A stretch of 6,439 bases of DNA from Candidatus Omnitrophota bacterium. GTDB taxonomy: Bacteria > Omnitrophota > JAUWXU01. Below, one piece after another: positions 1 to 6,073 of this stretch. The notes beneath the pieces were generated by a model. The model was given only the letters and a program-made list of their open reading frames with translations. It ran no database searches and was not told the origin of the DNA. Made by a program: the position numbers and the translations under genes. How positions within the stretch are numbered: position 1 is the first letter of the stretch; the number at the start of each line of letters is the position of its first letter. Where the stretch lies: contig JAUWXU010000040.1 in the NCBI GenBank assembly GCA_030616145.1, forward strand, positions 1-6,439. Reading direction: 5' to 3'.

Positions 1-415
1 TCAAGGCCTCTTTTGAACGGGCCGCCCTAGCGCATAACCGCGCAGCAGAACAAAACTTTCTCCGGTCCTTAATCAGGTGATCAGCCGGCAGGACCATCAT
101 AACCGCATCCGGGTCAATCCGTTTTATCAGCACCGCACCCAGGCCTACTGCCGCAGCTGTATTACGTCCAAATGGTTCCTGAATAATTTTTATTTCTGGA
201 AATCTGATTAACTGTTCACCTACCGCTGATGCAGATTGCTTGCTGGTTATAACCAATATCCTATTCGCAGGAACAACCCACTTTGCCCGATGGATAGTCT
301 CTTGCAGCAATGACCTCTTTCCGGTAACAGTAAGCAAATACTTTGGCCTGGTCGTTGTTGACTTCGGCCAGAATCTCTGGCCCTTTCCTCCGGCTATTAT
401 AACTGCGTATAACAT
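1..415 (-). CDS. manC: mannose-1-phosphate guanylyltransferase (ManC type), N-terminal 138 residues, runs off the left edge
   Basis: The visible part is the N-terminal half of a sugar-phosphate nucleotidyltransferase with a Rossmann-like fold, most likely the enzyme that makes GDP-mannose from mannose-1-phosphate and GTP in the cytoplasm. The nucleotide-binding signature AGGKGQRFWP lies at residues 8-17, followed by RPKYLL (23-28) where the family has a PK-Q/Y-F/L motif. EPFGRNTAAA (80-89) and LPADH (109-113) are the other hallmark motifs of the mannose-1-phosphate guanylyltransferase group. The frame is open from ATG 415 to the window edge. AAGGA overlapping the trpA stop serves as ribosome-binding site; an ATG at 420 is out of frame. 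The gene starts 14 bases after trpA with no terminator between, so it is probably co-transcribed, although its product (a precursor for GDP-sugars and surface glycans) has no direct link to tryptophan synthesis. The C-terminal half is unseen, so a fused phosphomannose isomerase domain cannot be excluded, and a related sugar nucleotidyltransferase remains possible. Confidence 0.87.
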   Translation of the reverse strand, partial: MLYAVIIAGGKGQRFWPKSTTTRPKYLLTVTGKRSLLQETIHRAKWVVPANRILVITSKQSASAVGEQLIRFPEIKIIQEPFGRNTAAAVGLGAVLIKRIDPDAVMMVLPADHLIKDRRKFCSAARLCARAARSKEAL

Positions 416-426
416 ATCATCAGAAT

Positions 427-431
427 TCCTT
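427..431 (-). promoter_or_regulatory. ribosome-binding site of the manC-type gene
   Basis: AAGGA overlaps the TAA stop codon of trpA and lies 11 bases before ATG 415. It supports that start and suggests that translation of the nucleotidyltransferase can follow directly from ribosomes finishing trpA. Confidence 0.55.
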
Positions 432-1236
432 AAATCTGTTTAGATGCCCGGACAAGACGTTGAACAAAATTGCCGGTTCTCTTAACCAAATCTTTTTTCC
501 CTAGATTTTTTTCAATAACATCAATAATTGCACTGCCAACGACGACACCATCGGCAGCCATTCCGGATATCATTCTAACCTGCTCTGGATTGGAAACGCC
601 AAATCCGACAATCACCGGTTTGCGAGTTACCCGGCGGATTTGGGAAATCTTCTGCCTGATGTCTTTCGCCAAAGTCTTTTTTCTTCCGGTAGTGCCGGTT
701 CGGGATACATAGTAAATAAACCCATCGGATTCCCGGGCAATCATCTTTACTCTCTGAGGGGTACTGGTGGGTGCAATCAAATAAGCCATATCTAATCCAT
801 ATCTGGCAAGTTCGGCCTCTAAGATTTTACCTTCTTCCGGAGGAAGGTCCGGGATAATTACGCCATCAAGGCCTGCGGCATCTAAATCCCTGGCCAATTT
901 CTTTACTCCATATTTATAAACAGGGTTGTAGTAACTGAACAAGACCAAGGGAATTTCTACATTCTTTTTCCTCAAGTTCCTGACCAAACCAAGTATATCC
1001 TTCAACGATATCTTATTCCGAAGGGCCCTCTGGGAAGCCCTCTGAATAGTGGTTCCGTCGGCAAGCGGGTCAGAAAACGGGACCCCCAGTTCTATCATAT
1101 CTACCCCCCGCTTCTCAAATTCAATAATCAATTTTTCGGTTATTGAAAGCCGTGGGTCTCCGCAGGTTATATAGACAATAAAGGCCTTTACTTTCTTTTT
1201 TCTTATATCAGCAAATTTTTTGGCAATCCGATTCAT
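430..1236 (-). CDS. trpA: tryptophan synthase alpha subunit
   Basis: TrpA cleaves indole-3-glycerol phosphate to indole and glyceraldehyde-3-phosphate, then passes the indole through a tunnel to TrpB in the alpha2-beta2 complex. The protein is a 268-residue TIM barrel, the usual length. With the start chosen here, the catalytic acids fall at Glu49 (in IELGVP) and Asp60 (in DPLADG), the same numbers as in the Escherichia coli enzyme. The flexible loop SRTGTTG (178-184) carries the Thr183 counterpart, and the phosphate-binding GFG (211-213) and GS (234-235) are present. The frame could open at ATG 1260, but that would overlap trpB by 17 bases, add eight residues and lack a Shine-Dalgarno sequence. 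ATG 1236 follows the trpB stop by seven bases and is preceded by TAAGGA. It lies directly after trpB, as expected for subunits needed in equal amounts. Nothing unusual was found in the chain. Confidence 0.98.
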   Translation of the reverse strand: MNRIAKKFADIRKKKVKAFIVYITCGDPRLSITEKLIIEFEKRGVDMIELGVPFSDPLADGTTIQRASQRALRNKISLKDILGLVRNLRKKNVEIPLVLFSYYNPVYKYGVKKLARDLDAAGLDGVIIPDLPPEEGKILEAELARYGLDMAYLIAPTSTPQRVKMIARESDGFIYYVSRTGTTGRKKTLAKDIRQKISQIRRVTRKPVIVGFGVSNPEQVRMISGMAADGVVVGSAIIDVIEKNLGKKDLVKRTGNFVQRLVRASKQI

Positions 1237-1240
1237 ATTT

Positions 1241-1246
1241 TCCTTA
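1241..1246 (-). promoter_or_regulatory. ribosome-binding site fixing the trpA start
   Basis: TAAGGA, whose TAA is the trpB stop codon, sits four bases upstream of ATG 1236. The alternative ATG at 1260 has no such site. The overlap of stop codon and ribosome-binding site points to translational coupling between the two tryptophan synthase subunits. Confidence 0.65.
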
Positions 1247-2431
1247 TTTCTTCCCGGCATATTGAGTTACTATGTCTACATCCTTGTCCCCGCGACCGGA
1301 CAGACAAATTACTATAGTCTTTTTCTTCCCTACCTTTGGCGCCAACTGCTTCAGGTAGGCAATGGCATGAGCCGACTCCAAGGCAGGTATCAAGCCTTCA
1401 GTCTCTGCCAGCAAGTTAAAGGCCTGCAAGGCCTGTTTATCGCTTACCGCTGTGTATTTGGCCCTGCCGATTTTTTTGTAGTAGGCATGCTCGGGCCCAA
1501 CGCCGGGATAATCCAACCCTGCTGCAACTGAATGCGCTAAACTGATCTGCCCATCTTTATCCTGCAAGACATAACCCAATGAGCCGTGAAGCACTCCGAT
1601 ATCACCCTTAATCAGGGTCGCGGCGTGTTTTTTGGTCTTGAGTCCGAACCCTGCTGCTTCTACACCGATAAATTTTACCTTCTTGTCGTTGAAAAACGGA
1701 TGAAACAGTCCCAGGGAATTACTCCCCCCGCCGACACAGGCAACCAGATAATCGGGAAGTTTTCCTGTCTGTTTAATAATCTGGCGCCGGGCTTCTCTAC
1801 CGATTATTGACTGAAAGTCCCGGACAATCAAAGGGTAGGGATGGGGTCCGACTACTGAACCAATAATATAGTGAGTAGTTCTTACGTTAGTCACCCAATC
1901 CCTGATTGTTTCATTACAGGCATCCTTCAGTGTTCGGCTTCCGCTGGTTACCGGAATAACCTTAGCCCCTAATAATTTCATCCGGAAGACATTTAACCGT
2001 TGGCGGCTAATATCTTCGGTGCCCATATAAACCTCGCAGGTCATACCAAACATAGCCGCGGCAGTAGCAGCAGCTACTCCATGCTGGCCAGCACCTGTTT
2101 CTGCTATAATGCGGGTTTTCCCCATTCGTCTGGCTAACAATACCTGACCCAAGGTATTATTTATCTTGTGTGCGCCGGTATGACAGAGGTCTTCTCTCTT
2201 CAGATATAATTTTGCTCCCCCCAGTTTTTTGGTTAATCTTTCTGCAAAATAGAGCGGCGTCGGCCTTCCTACATACTGAGTCAAGTAATAATTTAATTCT
2301 TCTTTGAAAGATTTGGTTCTGCGAACCTTGTTGTATTCCTTCGCCAGTTCATCCAGGGCATTCATCAGGGTCTCCGGAACAAACTTTCCTCCAAATCCCC
2401 CAAAGTAACCTTTCCTGTCCGGTAAATTCAT
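1244..2431 (-). CDS. trpB: tryptophan synthase beta subunit (TrpB1 type)
   Basis: TrpB is the PLP-dependent enzyme that condenses indole with L-serine to give L-tryptophan, using indole channelled from TrpA. The product has 395 residues, normal for the TrpB1 group that partners TrpA. Residues visible: GRPTPL (55-60), the PLP lysine Lys89 in HTGAHKINN, the catalytic glutamate Glu111 in AETGAGQHG, the PLP phosphate loop GGGSN (234-238) and SGRGDKD (378-384), which carries the serine contacting the pyridine nitrogen. The start is taken as ATG 2431, giving MNLPDRKGYFGGFGG. The frame extends one codon further to a TTG at 2434, but AGGAGG at 2438-2443 is only three bases from that TTG and six from the ATG. 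The ATG overlaps the trpF stop in a TGATG arrangement, so the genes are translationally coupled. Sequence, length and neighbours all agree. Confidence 0.98.
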   Translation of the reverse strand: MNLPDRKGYFGGFGGKFVPETLMNALDELAKEYNKVRRTKSFKEELNYYLTQYVGRPTPLYFAERLTKKLGGAKLYLKREDLCHTGAHKINNTLGQVLLARRMGKTRIIAETGAGQHGVAAATAAAMFGMTCEVYMGTEDISRQRLNVFRMKLLGAKVIPVTSGSRTLKDACNETIRDWVTNVRTTHYIIGSVVGPHPYPLIVRDFQSIIGREARRQIIKQTGKLPDYLVACVGGGSNSLGLFHPFFNDKKVKFIGVEAAGFGLKTKKHAATLIKGDIGVLHGSLGYVLQDKDGQISLAHSVAAGLDYPGVGPEHAYYKKIGRAKYTAVSDKQALQAFNLLAETEGLIPALESAHAIAYLKQLAPKVGKKKTIVICLSGRGDKDVDIVTQYAGKK

Positions 2432-3060
2432 CAATCTCCTCCTGCGCTGCGGACCTGCTGAATAAATTTCTTGATCAATTGCGCATCCTTTTTGCCGGGA
2501 CTTTTTTCAACACCTGATGAAACATCAACGGCATAGGGTCTTACCTTTTGGAGTGCCCGGGCGACATTTTCCGGGTTCAGACCGCCGGCAATGATAATCG
2601 GCCTGCCATATTTTTTAGCCTTTACAGCCAAGTCCCAGTTAAACACTTCTCCCGTGCCTCCAAATTTATCTTCATTATAGGCATCCAACAGATACATCTC
2701 AACATCATAATCGTCCAAATCTTCAATACTCTGTTCTTCCTTAATCCTGAATGCCTTAATAACTTTGCCCTTTTCTTTTATCCGCTTGCAATAATCCGGT
2801 GATTCATTACCGTGAAACTGAAAATAATCCAGCCGGCATTTATCAAATATCATTTTGACTGCCAGCTCTTCTTGGTCAACAAACAATCCAACCGTAGATA
2901 CTGAAGTAGGCAGTGATTTGATAATTGCGATTGCACTGTTAATCTTAATTTGACGCGGGCTCTTTTCGCTGAATACAAATCCCAAGAAGTCAGCACCCAG
3001 ATCTGCCGCCAGCAGGGCATCATCAAGATTGGTTATCCCGCAAATTTTAATCTTGGTCAT
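2431..3060 (-). CDS. trpF: phosphoribosylanthranilate isomerase
   Basis: TrpF carries out the Amadori rearrangement of N-(5'-phosphoribosyl)anthranilate to CdRP, the third step from chorismate. It is a 209-residue TIM barrel of ordinary length. The catalytic cysteine is Cys7 in KICGIT and the catalytic aspartate is Asp126 in LLDAY, followed by the FGGTG loop (133-137). IIAGGL (156-161) and VDVSSGVE (178-185) are the C-terminal phosphate-binding loops. The start ATG overlaps the end of trpC by 14 bases, and AAGGAG lies ten bases upstream inside trpC, so translation is coupled. TrpC and TrpF are separate proteins here, unlike the fused TrpCF of enteric bacteria. A dedicated TrpF also means that HisA in the same operon need not act as a dual HisA/TrpF (PriA-type) enzyme. 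Confidence 0.97.
   Translation of the reverse strand: MTKIKICGITNLDDALLAADLGADFLGFVFSEKSPRQIKINSAIAIIKSLPTSVSTVGLFVDQEELAVKMIFDKCRLDYFQFHGNESPDYCKRIKEKGKVIKAFRIKEEQSIEDLDDYDVEMYLLDAYNEDKFGGTGEVFNWDLAVKAKKYGRPIIIAGGLNPENVARALQKVRPYAVDVSSGVEKSPGKKDAQLIKKFIQQVRSAGGD
2438..2443 (-). promoter_or_regulatory. strong ribosome-binding site of trpB
   Basis: A consensus AGGAGG lies six bases before ATG 2431, inside the last codons of trpF. It is the best Shine-Dalgarno sequence I found in the window. It decides for ATG 2431 over the TTG at 2434 and may raise TrpB output relative to the genes before it. Confidence 0.75.
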
Positions 3061-3844
3061 TCCGGCAGGACTCCTTCATTAGTTCTTTTATCTTGCCAGA
3101 TATATCTGCGCTCGCCATGAATGTCTCACCGATCAATACCGCCGCCACACCGAGATCTTTCAGCCGTTTTACATCCTGGGAGGTTTTAATGCCGCTTTCA
3201 GAAATTATTATCTTATCTTTCGGCAATAACCTGATAAGCCTTTCAGTAGTGCCAAAGTCTGTTTTGAAAGAAGTCAGGTCGCGATTATTAATTCCGACAA
3301 TTTGAATATTTAATTTCTCTATCTTGCTTAAATCCTCGGCTGAATGAATTTCGACAATCGAACTCATCCCTAACCCGGCGGCAATAGAAGATAAACTGGC
3401 TATTTTATCTTTAGAGAGAATGGCTGCGATTAAAAGTACAGCATCAGCACCGGCTAGAAAGGATTGATAAATCTGATAATCATCAATAATAAAATCCTTT
3501 CTTAAAATCGGAATAGTAGCAACCTTTCGCACTTGTTCTAAATATTGCAAACTCCCTTTAAAAAACTGCTGATCGGTCAAGACTGACAGTGCCTGCGCCC
3601 CATTATCCTGGTAAATCCGGGCAATCTCTACCGGGTCAAAATCTTCCCTGATTATTCCTCTGCTCGGACTAGCCTTTTTAATCTCGGCAATCAGGCTAAT
3701 CTGGCCGGGTCTAGCTATGGCTGATTTGAAATCCCGCCGGCGGGGTAGGCCAACTGTCTTTGTTACTATATCCTTCCCGGAAAGTTTTGCCTTTGCCTCC
3801 TCAACCTCTTTTTTCTTCCGGGTTAAAATCTCATCTAATATCAC
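3047..3844 (-). CDS. trpC: indole-3-glycerol-phosphate synthase
   Basis: TrpC closes the indole ring, converting CdRP to indole-3-glycerol phosphate with loss of CO2 and water. The product is a 265-residue TIM barrel typical of stand-alone enzymes. The active-site residues are in place: Glu54 and Lys56 in IAEIKKASPSRG, the catalytic Lys116 in ILRKDF, Glu165 in VEIH, Asn187 and Arg188 in GINNRDL, and Ser217 in SESGI. The start is chosen as GTG 3844, giving MILDEILTRKK, which matches the usual N-terminus of the family. GGAG at 3852-3855 is seven bases from it. The frame also contains a TTG one codon earlier (3847), only four bases from that GGAG. It is the only gene in the operon separated from its upstream neighbour by a long gap, and that gap holds a strong hairpin. 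Its 3' end overlaps trpF by 14 bases. Confidence 0.97.
   Translation of the reverse strand: MILDEILTRKKKEVEEAKAKLSGKDIVTKTVGLPRRRDFKSAIARPGQISLIAEIKKASPSRGIIREDFDPVEIARIYQDNGAQALSVLTDQQFFKGSLQYLEQVRKVATIPILRKDFIIDDYQIYQSFLAGADAVLLIAAILSKDKIASLSSIAAGLGMSSIVEIHSAEDLSKIEKLNIQIVGINNRDLTSFKTDFGTTERLIRLLPKDKIIISESGIKTSQDVKRLKDLGVAAVLIGETFMASADISGKIKELMKESCRNDQD
3071..3076 (-). promoter_or_regulatory. ribosome-binding site of trpF inside trpC
   Basis: AAGGAG lies within the 3' end of trpC, ten bases before the trpF ATG. It supports that start and the 14-base overlap of the two genes. Confidence 0.6.
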
Positions 3845-3851
3845 CAATATT

Positions 3852-3855
3852 CTCC
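3852..3855 (-). promoter_or_regulatory. ribosome-binding site fixing the trpC start, within an ATATTGG repeat
   Basis: GGAG stands seven bases before GTG 3844 and only four before the in-frame TTG at 3847, so GTG is preferred. The site is embedded in a small near-tandem repeat: ATATTGG at 3854-3860 and again at 3844-3850, followed by ATATTAG at 3835-3841. The site lies outside the neighbouring hairpin, so the hairpin would not mask it directly. Confidence 0.55.
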
Positions 3856-3862
3856 AATATCC

Positions 3863-3923
3863 CCTTTCTCACTTCAACCCCGGAGGCAGCAGTACGTAAA
3901 CCTCCGGGGTTGAGGTAGAAAGG
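3863..3923 (-). repeat. long GC-rich hairpin (imperfect palindrome) in the trpD-trpC gap
   Basis: The arms at 3874-3886 and 3901-3913 are perfect 13-base complements (core CCCCGGAGG / CCTCCGGGG). They enclose a 14-base loop read as TTTACGTACTGCTG on the coding strand, itself containing the palindrome TACGTA. After one mismatch (3873/3914) the pairing resumes for two pairs and, with one bulged base at 3870, for seven more, reaching almost to the trpD stop codon. It nearly fills the only real intergenic gap of the operon. On the minus-strand transcript no U-run follows, so it is not a normal terminator of this operon. On the plus strand TTTTAT follows immediately. It could be an mRNA-stabilising or processing structure, an antisense-facing terminator, or a dispersed REP-like palindrome. 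Its presence is certain; its role is not. Confidence 0.9.
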
Positions 3924-3925
3924 TT

Positions 3926-4936
3926 TTATCTGTTCGTGTATTTCTTCAAAAGTTCCAGTTTTTCTAATGCCTTGCCGGAATCAATGGAACGACCAGCCAA
4001 CTCAAGGCCTTTATTAATATCCTTGACAGCATCACCGGCGTAAAGAGCGCAGGCCGCATTTAACAGAACAATGTCCCGTTGAGGACCTTTTTTACCGTTT
4101 AATATGTCTTTGGCTATCTTGACATTAAGGCCGATTTCTCCTCCCTTTAATTCGCTTAATGAAGCCCTTGAGATGCCAAAATCCTCTGGTTTTATCTGAT
4201 ATGTCTTTACTGTGCCACTGATTAATTCCGAGACCTGGGTTGGAGCTGTTGTAGTTACCTCGTCCAGTCCGTCTAAACCATGCACTACCAGAGAATGGAT
4301 AGACTTTAAATTTCCCAAAACCCTGGCCAGAGGTTCGGTTAAAGACTTCTTATAGACGCCAAGCAGTTGATGATTTGCGCCAGCCGGGTTAGTTAATGGT
4401 CCTAAAATATTAAAGACCGTCTCTATCCCCATCTCTTTTCTGGCGGGCATAGCATACTTCATTGCTTTATGTAACAGGGGCGCAAACAGAAAGGCAATTC
4501 CAATTTTGGCCAGGCATTGTTCCACCTTATCCGAAGCAATCTCAATATTAACCCCTAATGTCTTAAGCAAATCAGCACTCCCACATTTACTGGAGACAGA
4601 TACGTTGCCGTGTTTGGCTATGGTCAAACCTGCTCCAGCTGCCACTAAAGCGCTGAGTGTGGAAATATTAAAGGTATGTAATTTGTCTCCGCCGGTGCCA
4701 CAGGTATCTACTACCTTAATTCCCGGAGCCTTTATCCTGGTTGCATGCTGACGCATCACTTTAGCGCAACCGGTAATTTCATCTACTGTCTCGCCCTTCA
4801 TCTTCAGGGCGGTGATAAATGAGGCGATCTGGGCCGGGGTTGTCTTCCCATCCATAATCTCATTCATAACCTCTTCAACCTCTCCTTCAGAAAGGTTGGT
4901 ACGCTGAACAAGTTTGGCAATGGCCTGTTTAATCAT
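3926..4936 (-). CDS. trpD: anthranilate phosphoribosyltransferase
   Basis: TrpD transfers the phosphoribosyl group of PRPP to anthranilate, the second step of the tryptophan branch. The 336-residue length and two-domain layout (helical N-terminal domain to about residue 70, then the alpha/beta PRPP domain) are normal for the stand-alone enzyme, without a fused TrpG glutaminase. Visible motifs: the PRPP loop DTCGTGGD (77-84), NIST (90-93), KHGN (108-111), SSKCGSAD (115-122), the anthranilate-site arginine Arg166 in PARKEMG, NILGPLTNP (176-184), and the metal-binding DE pair 225-226 in GLDGLDE. Residue 112, often arginine in KHGNR, is valine here; this position does vary between lineages. ATG 4936 overlaps the hisI stop as ATGA, a classic translational coupling. 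About 80 bases with a hairpin separate it from trpC. Confidence 0.97.
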   Translation of the reverse strand: MIKQAIAKLVQRTNLSEGEVEEVMNEIMDGKTTPAQIASFITALKMKGETVDEITGCAKVMRQHATRIKAPGIKVVDTCGTGGDKLHTFNISTLSALVAAGAGLTIAKHGNVSVSSKCGSADLLKTLGVNIEIASDKVEQCLAKIGIAFLFAPLLHKAMKYAMPARKEMGIETVFNILGPLTNPAGANHQLLGVYKKSLTEPLARVLGNLKSIHSLVVHGLDGLDEVTTTAPTQVSELISGTVKTYQIKPEDFGISRASLSELKGGEIGLNVKIAKDILNGKKGPQRDIVLLNAACALYAGDAVKDINKGLELAGRSIDSGKALEKLELLKKYTNR

Positions 4937-5316
4937 CGGTTTTTCCTGTATATTTTCTTTGGGTCGAATATCTTTTTGGCTACTATCCGCGAAGACCTGC
5001 CCCCCCCAGTTAATTTGCGGTAAAAACAGGACCGGTATCCCATGTGACAGGCACCGCCTTTTTGTTCAACCTTGAATAAAAGCGTGTCGGCGTCGCAGTC
5101 AAAAAAAACTTCCCTGACCTTTTGATGATGGCCGGAGGTCTCCCCTTTAAGCCATATCTTCTTGCGGGAACGCGAGAAAAAATGCATCTTTCCGGTTTTC
5201 AGTGTCTTTTTCAACGCTGCCTCATTCATATAAGCCAGCATCAAAACCTTTCCGGTTTTATAATCCTGGACTATCGCCGGAATCAGGCCTTGTTTATCAT
5301 ATTTTAACTTTATCAC
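4933..5316 (-). CDS. hisI: phosphoribosyl-AMP cyclohydrolase
   Basis: HisI opens the adenine ring of phosphoribosyl-AMP to give ProFAR, the third step of histidine synthesis and the substrate of the HisA encoded just upstream. It is a 127-residue zinc- and magnesium-dependent enzyme. Visible motifs: WLKGETSGHHQ (55-65), the magnesium site DCDAD (73-77), and the zinc cysteines Cys90 (ACH) and Cys97 (RSCFYR); the chain ends with the usual FDP..Y segment. No HisE (phosphoribosyl-ATP pyrophosphatase) domain follows, so that activity must come from another gene. The start is GTG 5316, five bases after the hisA stop, with GGAA eight bases upstream. The gene holds two eight-base homopolymers on the coding strand: a T8 run just before the DCDAD codons and a G8 run at 5000-5007. 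Its TGA stop overlaps the trpD ATG. Confidence 0.97.
   Translation of the reverse strand: MIKLKYDKQGLIPAIVQDYKTGKVLMLAYMNEAALKKTLKTGKMHFFSRSRKKIWLKGETSGHHQKVREVFFDCDADTLLFKVEQKGGACHMGYRSCFYRKLTGGGRSSRIVAKKIFDPKKIYRKNR
5000..5007 (-). repeat. G8 homopolymer inside hisI (possible slippage site)
   Basis: Eight consecutive G on the coding strand encode Gly104-106 of HisI. One extra G, or a -1 ribosomal slip here, moves reading into the trpD frame. That frame stays open through the hisI tail and passes in phase into the trpD ATG, giving a HisI-TrpD fusion. The tract and the open frame are read directly from the sequence; any biological use is unproven. Confidence 0.85.
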
Positions 5317-5321
5317 AATGA

Positions 5322-6071
5322 TTATTCCGATATCTTTATTGCCTCAGAAAGGTCTACTTTGTCTTCGTATAAGTCCTTGCCGATTATAACGCCCTCGACC
5401 CCTTTGGGTTCTAGCCTCTTAAGTTTCGAAATATCTTCCAGAGAGGCAATACCTCCGGAAACAATAATCTTTATCTTGGTCTCTTCCAAAAACCGCTCAA
5501 TGGCCCCAACATCTGGCCCGGTCAACATCCCATCCTTAGAAATATCGGTACAGATAATTGTTTCTGCCCCAAATTCTTTTAACGTCTTTGCCAGCGAGGC
5601 CGGACTGGAAGGGTAAGCTGTTCGAAACTCAACTTGAAGGGCTGTCTTGGTCCAACCATTGGTCTGAATCTTACCCCCTCGTGAATCAATACTGACTATT
5701 ATCTTATCTTTAAATTTGGCAATTATCCTTTCGGCAAATTCCGGATCCTGACATGCCCTTGTTCCCAAAACCACCCGTTTAATTCCCTGGTCGAGCACAT
5801 CTTTTATTGCCTTTTCAGTCCTGATGCCACCTCCCACCTCAACCGGAATTGATATTTCTCTGGCTATTTCACCGGCCAAATCAAGATTGGCAGGAACTCC
5901 GCTGGCTGCACCGTCTAAATCAACAATATGAATAAAAGACGCTCCTTGAGATGCCCACTTACGGGCAATCCCCAGAGCGTCATCAGAATAAACTTTTTCC
6001 TGAAGAAAATCTCCCTGCCTGAGCCGAACCACCTTGCCGTTTTTTAAATCAATAGCGGGAATGATTAACAT
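5322..6071 (-). CDS. hisA: ProFAR isomerase (phosphoribosylformimino-AICAR-phosphate isomerase)
   Basis: HisA catalyses the Amadori rearrangement of ProFAR to PRFAR, the fourth step of histidine synthesis. It is a 249-residue half-barrel-duplicated TIM barrel of standard length. The first catalytic aspartate is Asp8 in IPAIDL and the second is Asp129 in VSIDSRGG. Phosphate-binding loops are seen at VEVGGGIR (78-84) and VSGGI (204-208), with the characteristic TDISKDGMLTGP at 175-186 and IGKDLY near the C-terminus. The ATG start lies two bases after the hisB stop, so the genes are closely coupled; the hisI GTG follows five bases after its own stop. A HisF identity was considered because the folds are alike, but IPAIDL, rather than the HisF-type IPCLDV, identifies HisA. 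Its usual partners hisH and hisF are missing on both sides. Confidence 0.97.
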   Translation of the reverse strand: MLIIPAIDLKNGKVVRLRQGDFLQEKVYSDDALGIARKWASQGASFIHIVDLDGAASGVPANLDLAGEIAREISIPVEVGGGIRTEKAIKDVLDQGIKRVVLGTRACQDPEFAERIIAKFKDKIIVSIDSRGGKIQTNGWTKTALQVEFRTAYPSSPASLAKTLKEFGAETIICTDISKDGMLTGPDVGAIERFLEETKIKIIVSGGIASLEDISKLKRLEPKGVEGVIIGKDLYEDKVDLSEAIKISE

Positions 6072-6073
6072 AT

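Noticed and set aside
240..443. Plus-strand 67-residue frame at the left end
   Set aside because: It is the complement of the manC-type coding sequence, whose AGGKG and LPADH motifs are on the minus strand.
1237..1260. Longer trpA N-terminus from ATG 1260
   Set aside because: No Shine-Dalgarno sequence, a 17-base overlap with trpB, and it would shift the catalytic Glu49/Asp60 numbering by eight residues.
3863..3923. Rho-independent terminator or trp attenuator within the operon
   Set aside because: On the transcribed (minus) strand the stem is followed by GAAGTGAGAAAGGGG, not a U-run, and there is no leader peptide with Trp codons or an alternative pairing partner that I can see.
5101..5108. 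T8 run in hisI as a frameshift site
   Set aside because: A -1 slip there meets a TGA stop immediately, so only a truncated inactive product would result; the run encodes the ordinary Phe-Phe before the DCDAD motif.
5122..5307. Plus-strand reading frames opposite hisI, hisA, trpD, trpC, trpB and trpA
   Set aside because: They lie wholly or almost wholly antisense to genes with clear family motifs, have no recognisable domains and no convincing ribosome-binding sites.
5322..6071. Bifunctional PriA (HisA/TrpF) instead of HisA
   Set aside because: A complete trpF with Cys7 and Asp126 is present in the same operon, so there is no need for a dual enzyme; sequence alone cannot rule out side activity.
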